From Ilumatobacteraceae bacterium (GTDB lineage Bacteria > Actinomycetota > Acidimicrobiia > Acidimicrobiales > Ilumatobacteraceae), in NCBI GenBank assembly GCA_023257035.1, contig JALRDI010000228.1, forward strand, positions 1-10,918: 10,918 nucleotides of DNA, read 5' to 3'. Made by a program: the position numbers and the translations under genes. Of this stretch, positions 5,114 to 10,918 are shown one piece after another (position 1 is the first letter of the stretch; each line of letters opens with the position of its first letter). A model generated the notes under the pieces. It did not search any database and was not told where the DNA came from. It saw nothing but the letters and a program-made list of their open reading frames with translations.

Positions 5114-7930
5114 GTGTTACATCGAAAATTTTCCGCCGCCGTTGCCGCTTTGTCGGTCGCAGCTTCGACATTCGCGACTTCTGGTCCTGCGAATGCACAG
5201 GTTTGGACTAGCAATGAAACGATCGGTTTCGTAGTCCACGGCGTTGGTTATGGACATGGTCGAGGCATGAGCCAATACGGGGCTTACGGATGGGCCGTCG
5301 ATCATGGTTGGGACTGGCGAGAGATCCTCGACTTTTACTACGAGGGAACCACACTTGCGGACGTAGCAGATTCTGACCTCAGAGTTCGACTAACGCAATG
5401 GGATGGCAGCAGCGAAATCGTCGCCGTTTCCGTCAATGCCTCTGTGTCTGCTGCGCTAGGAGACCAAACCATCGCAACAGGGAGCTCCATTCGCCTCCTC
5501 AAGACTGGGACTAACTCGTTTACAATCCAGTCGGCGCCGGTAGCAACCTGCGGAACCGCTACGGACTACCCACTCCCTCGAGGACCTTTCAGCGATACCT
5601 CCATTCCACAAAGTGCGGTCAAAAGCGTTCAGTCTTATCTGCTGGGTAGAGGGTTCGCTCCAGGGCCGGTTGATGGAATTTATGGGCGAATGACATCTGC
5701 AGCTGTAGAACGATTTGAAGCATCCGTAGGACTGCCCATTGATGGAATCTGGACGGCAGAAGAGGCGTACCTCGCATCATTGCAGATTCTTCAAATTCCA
5801 AAGGATCAACTTGCAACCGGTTCCCGAGATTATGCAAGCGTCAGAGATCTACAGCGATTTCTCAATGACCAAGGATTCTCCGCAGGCCCTGTAGACGGCA
5901 TTTTTGGTTCAATGACCGAATCGGCATTAAAACGCTTTGAGCAGGACGCAGGACTTCCAGTAGACGGCGTTTGGGGGCGGAGCGATGCAGAAACTGCGAT
6001 AAGTCAAAAGTGGTCTGCCGGGTCTGCAGTTGCAGAATGGAGCAACGTCCAGGTCTCCGTTAGCGGACCGATAACACTTTCTGTTGGCGAAAATGAAACA
6101 AGCGGTAATGGAGCACACGCCATTGGAATTTGTTCTGGCAACCGGCTGACTCATTACCGAGGATCAGTCGAATTTCTACAAACAACTGATGGGACACGGC
6201 TGATCAACCAGCTTTCAGTCGAAAATTATCTAAGAGGCGTCATTCCGAAAGAGGTCAGCGCGTCCTGGGGAGATGCCGGAGGTGGGGCTGGGATGAATGC
6301 GCTGCGCGCCCAAGCTGTTGCCGCAAGGTCGTATGCCCTAGCGCAAAGCCGTTACATCTACGCAGAGACTTGCGACACGCAGAGTTGCCAAGTTTATGGT
6401 GGAGCAGGAACACGCTCATCGGTTGATGACGAGTTTCTACCAGTCGAAAAAAGCCAGACCGATACAGCGATAATTGAGACCAGCGGTAAAGTCCGAAAAT
6501 GGTCCTCTGGTTCCAACTCGGGAACGGTTGCCTCAACAGAGTTTTCCTCCTCGAACGGCCCAACGACCGCAGGAGGGGCATTCCCCAGTGTGGCTGACCT
6601 GGGCGACTCGACATCAGTTAATCCAAATCACACCTGGACGCGAGTCATAACGTCAGATGAACTTGTAGCGAAATATCCGACCGCCGATTTAGACCTTGTT
6701 GCCACCGAGGTTGACCCAGCCTCGGCCTACGAGGGAATCTACTCACACCGCGTACGTCTCAATCAGAACACATATGTTTCCGCTAATTCGTTTCGACAGA
6801 CGTTCGGGTTGTTGAGCCCGGGATTTTCGATCGAAAGATTAACCTCCTCCCGAGCCAGTGATCTCAAAATGGTGCAAATTGGCGACTCAGTTGGAGTTGG
6901 AGCATCCGCTAGGAACTTGGGTGGTGCGATCAAAGAATTTTCAGGGCATTTGTTTGCTGAGTCTCTCTTTAACAACCTCGAAAGCCGACCACTCGGCTCG
7001 TCGCCTCGATCAAACAACGGGCTTGAAGTTCTGGGGGAAATTTCGCAAGAAACAGATCTCGTAGTTATCGAACTGGGATATAACGGTGGACTGACAGCAC
7101 AGTCAATTGACTCGGCAATGCGAATCCTCGAGAATAGAGGTTCACCACTTGTGGCCTGGATCAATCTTTCTGAGCGATCCGGAAATTACGAAGCATCAAA
7201 CGCCAAACTGAGAGAAGCCCAAAGCCGGTGGTCCAATCTTGAAATTCTTGATTGGCAGGATGCAAGTTCGGAGACCTCACAGAACCGGTGGTTCGCAACT
7301 GATGGAATACATCTGACGACAACCGGAAACGCCGAATTCTCCGTTTGGCTTACATCCGAACTTTCGGCGATTCTGCAACTCTTCGAAAGCAATACCGACA
7401 GCCCAGATAATTGCGATGCTTCGAGCGTGTGCGAATCTACGACGGTAATCGTTACGGTTGATGTGCCGAATGGCCCGGTCGAATTCAAGAGTTCGGATAC
7501 CTCAGCAGTAAGAAAAATTCAACAGTTTCTCGTTCAGTTCGGGTTTAAACCTGGACCTGTGGACGGAGATTTCGGCCGGATGACGCTCGCAGCGCTCAAT
7601 CGCTTTCAGCAACAAAATGGCCTGCAAGTTACGAACCAATGGAGTTCAGTTGATGCCGAAAAGGCTAGAGAAATCGGGTCAGTCGTCACTAACACCGATC
7701 CCCAGACTCCATCAATCTTCCCTGCGGGTCCTCTTTCAGTTGGAAATGCTGATTCTTCATCGACCAAATTAGTTCAGCGCTATCTTTCGTTCGCTGGCCA
7801 CAACCCGGGTCCGATCGACGGAATTTACGGAAGGATGACAGCAAGCGCTGTCACACGCTTCCAAGCATCAAAAGGGCTTCCTCAGTCCGGAACTTGGAGC
7901 AACGCCGAGCAAGCCGCCGCGTCGACATAA
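5114..7930 (+). CDS. Secreted SpoIID/LytB-type protein with SGNH domain and four peptidoglycan-binding modules
   Basis: This is a 938-aa exported wall protein. A signal peptide is cleaved near ANA-Q29. Residues 37-80 carry a SpoIID-type segment, GYGHGRGMSQYGAYGWA, with ILDFYYEGT. Two PG_binding_1 modules follow (about 167-217 and 241-291, each with the core PGPVDGIYG/F or similar). The second SpoIID part (about 345-480) holds ENYLRGVIPKEVSASW, with Glu380 matching the catalytic Glu of B. subtilis SpoIID, then ALRAQAVAARSYALA and ETCDTQSCQVYGG with two cysteines that resemble zinc ligands. An SGNH hydrolase domain (about 585-752) shows GDS (Ser592), ELGYNGG (Asn657) and DGIHLTTTG (Asp730, His733), so its triad looks intact. 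Two more binding modules end the protein (796-846 and 882-933). By family, SpoIID is a lytic transglycosylase and SGNH domains are esterases or O-acetyltransferases. It follows the recombinase wreck and precedes the protease gene by 260 bp. GTG 5114 is chosen because the signal peptide starts there. Confidence 0.88.
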   Translation: MLHRKFSAAVAALSVAASTFATSGPANAQVWTSNETIGFVVHGVGYGHGRGMSQYGAYGWAVDHGWDWREILDFYYEGTTLADVADSDLRVRLTQWDGSSEIVAVSVNASVSAALGDQTIATGSSIRLLKTGTNSFTIQSAPVATCGTATDYPLPRGPFSDTSIPQSAVKSVQSYLLGRGFAPGPVDGIYGRMTSAAVERFEASVGLPIDGIWTAEEAYLASLQILQIPKDQLATGSRDYASVRDLQRFLNDQGFSAGPVDGIFGSMTESALKRFEQDAGLPVDGVWGRSDAETAISQKWSAGSAVAEWSNVQVSVSGPITLSVGENETSGNGAHAIGICSGNRLTHYRGSVEFLQTTDGTRLINQLSVENYLRGVIPKEVSASWGDAGGGAGMNALRAQAVAARSYALAQSRYIYAETCDTQSCQVYGGAGTRSSVDDEFLPVEKSQTDTAIIETSGKVRKWSSGSNSGTVASTEFSSSNGPTTAGGAFPSVADLGDSTSVNPNHTWTRVITSDELVAKYPTADLDLVATEVDPASAYEGIYSHRVRLNQNTYVSANSFRQTFGLLSPGFSIERLTSSRASDLKMVQIGDSVGVGASARNLGGAIKEFSGHLFAESLFNNLESRPLGSSPRSNNGLEVLGEISQETDLVVIELGYNGGLTAQSIDSAMRILENRGSPLVAWINLSERSGNYEASNAKLREAQSRWSNLEILDWQDASSETSQNRWFATDGIHLTTTGNAEFSVWLTSELSAILQLFESNTDSPDNCDASSVCESTTVIVTVDVPNGPVEFKSSDTSAVRKIQQFLVQFGFKPGPVDGDFGRMTLAALNRFQQQNGLQVTNQWSSVDAEKAREIGSVVTNTDPQTPSIFPAGPLSVGNADSSSTKLVQRYLSFAGHNPGPIDGIYGRMTASAVTRFQASKGLPQSGTWSNAEQAAAST
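5612..5986 (+). repeat. Peptidoglycan-binding modules 1 and 2 of the SpoIID-SGNH protein
   Basis: Two homologous modules of about 51 codons (5612-5764 and 5834-5986) each read VQ/LQ-xLxxxGF-x-PVDGI-GxMT-AxxRFE-GLP-DG-W, the PG_binding_1 pattern. They interrupt the two SpoIID segments and probably anchor the enzyme to peptidoglycan. Confidence 0.8.
7499..7912 (+). repeat. Peptidoglycan-binding modules 3 and 4 of the SpoIID-SGNH protein
   Basis: Two further copies (7499-7651 and 7757-7912) sit after the SGNH domain. Module 4 keeps PGPIDGIYGRMTASAV and is close to module 1 (PGPVDGIYGRMTSAAV). Module 3 is more divergent at its end (NQW in place of DGxW). The likeness of modules 1 and 4 suggests that one was copied from the other. 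Confidence 0.8.
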
Positions 7931-8190
7931 ATTCTGTTAGCAACGCAGTACGCCTGCTTTGACTCCATTCGCACGACGCTAACGGCCAATCCCAAACTGA
8001 CTCGAAGCTCAGCTCGACGAAAACTACCATCAGCATCGCTTGATGAATTGATCTCGAATAACAGCTTCTCCACTTTTATCGGTGAATTGTTGGAGCAATT
8101 TGTGTTGAAGGAAGAAAGAATTTCCGCCAACGAAGTAACAAATAGTCCAAACAGAACGATTACATCGTCGTCAGAACTTGAATAACGTTA
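7931..8190 (+). other. Inter-gene region that is one open frame in phase with the upstream gene
   Basis: After the TAA of the SpoIID-SGNH gene, the same frame stays open for 84 codons to a TAA at 8183-8185, five bases before the ATG of the protease gene. It contains protein-like text such as ASLDELISNNSFSTFIGELL and EQFVLKEERISANEV, but no ATG. A TTG at 8048 is the only plausible internal start, and it has no ribosome site. It may be untranslated, a lost C-terminal extension or a readthrough product. A minus-strand frame (7882-8130) is also open here but overlaps the upstream gene and starts with TTG. No terminator hairpin was found. Confidence 0.3.
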
Positions 8191-10557
8191 ATGTCAACAT
8201 CATCTAGCCAATTGAAACGTTTTACGTTCCGAGGCGCGTTTTTCGTGTTGGCCGTAAACGTTTTACTTACTTCGTCAGTTCTCGCCACCAGACAAGCATC
8301 CACTGCCCTTGTGGAGCTCCCAACATCAGGTAACCAGCCCGCCGCAACCAAGACGCTCGACACCTCCACCGGCAGCATTGCGGTAACTAAAAGCTCACTC
8401 ACCAATCGTCAGATCAAGGTCCTGATGAGCACAGCAGATTTGTTCCACGCGAACGTTTATGAACTTGATTCGAGCGACCACCTCATCATGAACGGCGCCC
8501 CTGCCGTCCTCGAACTACTTGCGAATACCGCCAAGAGTTTGACGGAAGGTGCTGCACAAATTGATGCTGCTCCAACTGTTCATGCATTCGGCGAGCTTTC
8601 TGCAGCGAGCCAGTGGCACCACAGCGATCTTTCAACAAGCACGATGTGGAGCCGTTCTTCCTCAACATCTAGCACCATTGTCGCTGTCATCGACACAGGA
8701 GTAAACCCAACTGCAGAACTCACTAATCGACTCGTTCCTGGATGGGACTTTGTCGACAATGACAATGATCCGTCGGAAGAATCCATTGCAGGGAACGCAT
8801 ACGGCCACGGAACATTTATTGCTCACGAAATTGCAGCGAATAAAGGTAACAATCAGGGTGGCTGGGGAGTTTGCGAATCATGCAAAATTATGCCGATACG
8901 AGCTCTAGGGGAAAACGGCTCTGGCTCAATGTGGACGGTCGCTGCAGCCATCGACTGGGCAGTTGCAAACGGCGCTGATGTAATCAACTTGTCACTCGGT
9001 TCATCATCCGGTGACTCAATTTCTTTCAACTCGGTGAAAAGGGCCGTCGAAAATGGCGTTGCGGTCGTTGCTGCTGCTGGCAACTCCGGAGAAAGATTCG
9101 ACAAGTATCCCTCGTACCCTGCCGCGTACCCGAACGTGTTGAGCGTCGCATCACACAGTCAAGGGCGATCTCGATCTGGTTTCTCTAATTACTCAAGGTT
9201 CGTGGGTGGGGTCGACATTTCTGCACCAGGCAGTTCAATCTGGGCTGCAAGCCCCGATGACGACGGTCTTATCTGGGGGATGTCTGGGACCTCAATGGCA
9301 ACTCCAATCGTCGCAGCCGTGGCTGCGATGACCAGAGCAACATTCCCCAACTACAGCACCCAACAGATCTACGACCGTCTGCGCGCCACTGCTGATCCGA
9401 ACTCGTTCACAATGTATGGCTTTTTAAACGCAGTCGATGCCTTGAACACATCTCTAGCGACGCCTGCGTTACCTGCTGTTCAACAAGCTGAATCCGTTAT
9501 CTATTTCAGTTCGAACTACGGAGATTCAGCAGACCCAGCGGCAATTACCTGCGAGACTGGAACGTCAGTCACCATCCCATCTAGCACTCTCTACACTCCA
9601 ACTCGCGCCAACCACATTTGGACAGGCAAATGGAGCAAGGATTACATCGCGAAATCACCTCTGTACGTCTCTGGTGGCACGATTACTTGTGAGCCGACAA
9701 CGCTTTACGCAGCATGGGACACGGTTCCAACGTGGAGTAGCAATGGTGGCGACGCATACAGGCATAATTCGCAATGTTCAGTTGGATACGAAGTCACCGC
9801 ACCAACTCTGATCCCAACACGGAGTGGTTACACATTCACCGGATGGAACACTCGGCCAGATGGATCCGGCTACGGAGTTGCCGCAGGCGGCTCGTTCGAA
9901 TGCGCCTACTACAACTTCCACGCTCAATGGCAAATCACGCCAACGACCTCGACAACACCGACTCCAACAACAACACCTACTACAACAACAACGCCCAACG
10001 CCGAAATTTCTCCAACAACAACACCACCCACTACAACAACAACGCCCAACGCCGAAATTTCTCCAACAACAACATCGACAACAACAACTACGACAACAAC
10101 AACCACCTTGCCACCACCCCGACTGGCGCCCCCTCCAACAGTGGCTACGACGACCACCACGACGACGACAACAACACTTCCTCCGGCACCGAGAGCGCCT
10201 ACCAAAATCAGCCCGCCAGTGGCTCAACCAATCGAGCAAACACCGGAGGAAACGGAAGAGAAAGCGACTGAAGAAACGCAACAGGTTCAACGAAGTGTGC
10301 AGAAGCAAATCGCTGCCAAAAAAATAAAGGTCTGGTTTTCGCGTTACGTCTCAACGCTTTTGAATGACTTTCTTTCCGGCGGAACACTTGTAGAAGATCT
10401 CAGTCGGGAATTTGATACCAATCCTGACTGGCTGGCTCTAGTCGCTGAAGCGAAAACACGTGTCCAGCCGCTTCGTGAGGCTGCGAGGTCCTACATGTTC
10501 AGCCAGGTTGCCGTCCTCACTAAAATTTGGTCACCGAAAGCGAAAACAACATGGTGA
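8191..10557 (+). CDS. Secreted subtilisin-family (S8) serine protease with InlB-type repeats and Thr-rich linkers
   Basis: This is a 788-aa exported protease. Residues 1-35 form a signal peptide or anchor (FFVLAVNVLLTSSVLA), and about 65-125 looks like a propeptide. The catalytic domain (about 160-418) has all S8 residues: Asp168 in AVIDTGVN, His206 in GHGTFIAHEIA, oxyanion Asn298 in AAAGNSG and Ser368 in GMSGTSMATPIVA. The usual HGTH is HGTF, which spares the catalytic His. Two Listeria-Bacteroides/Flg_new-type repeats follow (about 436-509 and 516-580; the second has PTRSGYTFTGWNT and ends HAQW). Each contains a possible disulfide (Cys454-Cys500 and Cys529-Cys571). Residues 583-670 are Thr/Pro linkers. 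The last 90 residues (VQRSVQKQIAAKKIKVWF onward) look helical and match nothing I know. No LPXTG or C-terminal membrane anchor is present. Start ATG 8191 has no Shine-Dalgarno sequence. The target is unknown. Confidence 0.88.
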   Translation: MSTSSSQLKRFTFRGAFFVLAVNVLLTSSVLATRQASTALVELPTSGNQPAATKTLDTSTGSIAVTKSSLTNRQIKVLMSTADLFHANVYELDSSDHLIMNGAPAVLELLANTAKSLTEGAAQIDAAPTVHAFGELSAASQWHHSDLSTSTMWSRSSSTSSTIVAVIDTGVNPTAELTNRLVPGWDFVDNDNDPSEESIAGNAYGHGTFIAHEIAANKGNNQGGWGVCESCKIMPIRALGENGSGSMWTVAAAIDWAVANGADVINLSLGSSSGDSISFNSVKRAVENGVAVVAAAGNSGERFDKYPSYPAAYPNVLSVASHSQGRSRSGFSNYSRFVGGVDISAPGSSIWAASPDDDGLIWGMSGTSMATPIVAAVAAMTRATFPNYSTQQIYDRLRATADPNSFTMYGFLNAVDALNTSLATPALPAVQQAESVIYFSSNYGDSADPAAITCETGTSVTIPSSTLYTPTRANHIWTGKWSKDYIAKSPLYVSGGTITCEPTTLYAAWDTVPTWSSNGGDAYRHNSQCSVGYEVTAPTLIPTRSGYTFTGWNTRPDGSGYGVAAGGSFECAYYNFHAQWQITPTTSTTPTPTTTPTTTTTPNAEISPTTTPPTTTTTPNAEISPTTTSTTTTTTTTTTLPPPRLAPPPTVATTTTTTTTTTLPPAPRAPTKISPPVAQPIEQTPEETEEKATEETQQVQRSVQKQIAAKKIKVWFSRYVSTLLNDFLSGGTLVEDLSREFDTNPDWLALVAEAKTRVQPLREAARSYMFSQVAVLTKIWSPKAKTTW
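9964..10062 (+). repeat. Tandem duplication of 48 and 51 bp in the protease linker
   Basis: Unit 1 (9964-10011) and unit 2 (10012-10062) are nearly identical and differ by one inserted Pro codon. They encode PTTTPTTTTTPNAEIS and PTTTPPTTTTTPNAEIS. Both end in the identical stretch cgcccaacgccgaaatttct. Near identity at DNA level points to a recent duplication by slippage. Part of a third copy (ccaacaacaaca) follows. Confidence 0.9.
10066..10176 (+). repeat. ACN trinucleotide tracts encoding poly-threonine
   Basis: Two runs of Thr codons (10066-10104, broken once by a Ser codon, and 10147-10176) flank a Pro/Arg-rich bridge, PPPRLAPPPT. Each run ends with the same LPP motif. Codons alternate among ACA, ACG, ACC and ACT, so the tract is selected at protein level more than it is a pure microsatellite. 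Confidence 0.8.
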
Positions 10558-10661
10558 GTCAGCGAAAGATCGGGCGATGCCCCATTCACTGAAGACATCA
10601 AGAGAGGCAACCGCTCGGGCTAACGCTCGCACCACTCCTCATAAGAAAAATCCAACCACTG
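10558..10661. other. Short convergent gap
   Basis: About 100 bases separate the stops of the protease gene and the right-edge gene. The only secondary structure noticed is a 4-bp GGGC-GAT-GCCC stem at 10572-10582 without a T-run, plus a direct repeat CGCTCG (10616 region). No terminator can be called. Confidence 0.4.
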
Positions 10662-10918
10662 TTAAAACGAAGTGATTTCCCCAGTTTGAGGCCAGTACCC
10701 CATTACCCAAATCGCATCTTCAGCCGAAAACTGCCCCCAGTCGTAGTCCCCCTCACATGACGCTCGGATCTGTTGGTCAAGAGATCCACGAATACTCAGC
10801 ATCTTTTCCATCTCCGAGCGAATCACTGCACGAGCCTCAGTCAACTCCTCTCCATTTTCCCAGAGACGCATGACCTCCTGAACGGCACCATTTAGAGGCT
10901 CGCTCGCCTTATTCTTCT
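10662..10918 (-). CDS. C-terminal part of an unrecognised protein, cut by the window edge
   Basis: The minus-strand frame is open from the right edge to a TGA at 10664-10662, showing 84 residues. The sequence is protein-like: a charged, probably helical stretch (VMRLWENGEELTEARAVI, then RSEMEKMLSIRGSLDQQI), followed by an acidic and aromatic end (DYDWGQFSAEDAIWVMGYWP). An internal ATG at 10871 is preceded by AGGAGG only 2 nt away, too close to be a normal ribosome site, so the true start is probably outside the window. I recognise no family. It is convergent with the protease gene. Confidence 0.6.
   Translation of the reverse strand, partial: KNKASEPLNGAVQEVMRLWENGEELTEARAVIRSEMEKMLSIRGSLDQQIRASCEGDYDWGQFSAEDAIWVMGYWPQTGEITSF

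Noticed and set aside
7882..8130. Minus-strand 82-codon frame after the SpoIID-SGNH gene
   Set aside because: TTG start without a ribosome site, overlap with a certain gene, and Ser/Asn-rich composition.
9924..10308. Minus-strand frames rich in Val or in Cys/Arg opposite the protease linker, and plus-strand Asn- or Gln-rich frames in the same place
   Set aside because: They are shadows of ACN/CAA trinucleotide repeats read in other frames; the Thr-rich frame belongs to a complete exported protease.
1..10918. CRISPR arrays, rRNA, tRNA or complete insertion sequences
   Set aside because: No spaced direct repeats, cloverleaf elements or transposase with terminal inverted repeats were seen. The only mobile-element trace is the serine recombinase remnant.

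Overview
The window looks like chromosomal DNA from an actinobacterium, most likely of the class Acidimicrobiia (an Ilumatobacter-like aquatic lineage). Three things point that way. The base composition is moderate rather than high in G+C. The secreted protease has long Thr-Pro linkers, which are common in that class. The first gene belongs to a photolyase-like family that I associate with actinobacteria. No marker gene fixes the taxonomy, so this is inference.

Left part (1-3435). A possible 32-residue membrane peptide lies on the minus strand at 97-195. It is followed by a photolyase/cryptochrome-like flavoprotein (281-1552, +), in which the FAD-binding helical domain comes first and an antenna-type alpha/beta domain comes last. 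Next is a poorly coding stretch holding a minus-strand ORF that may be a remnant (1630-1848, open back to 1935). Then comes a multi-pass GT-C type glycosyltransferase-like membrane protein (1938-3296, +).

Middle part (3436-5113). An M23/LytM-type lipoprotein lies on the minus strand (3436-4215), convergent with the glycosyltransferase-like gene. A 7-bp hairpin sits between the two. Behind it is about 380 bp without a convincing gene. That is followed by the wreck of a serine site-specific recombinase (4596 to about 5040), which has a near-perfect ribosome binding site but carries a nonsense codon, a likely catalytic Arg-to-His change, a frameshift and loss of its 3' end.

Right part (5114-10918). 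Two large secreted proteins follow one another on the plus strand. The first (938 aa) joins a split SpoIID/LytB-type region, four peptidoglycan-binding modules and an SGNH esterase/acyltransferase domain. The second (788 aa) is a subtilisin-family protease with two InlB/Flg_new-type repeats, Thr-rich linkers and a helical C-terminus. A partial minus-strand gene of unknown function runs off the right edge.

Functional reading. Three products (the M23 lipoprotein, the SpoIID-SGNH protein and the surface protease) are envelope proteins, and the GT-C protein may also act in envelope glycan assembly, so this is an envelope-biased neighbourhood. The most interesting points are the SpoIID-SGNH-peptidoglycan-binding fusion, which could de-O-acetylate and then cleave glycan strands within one polypeptide, and the photolyase-like protein with reversed domain order and a four-cysteine cluster.
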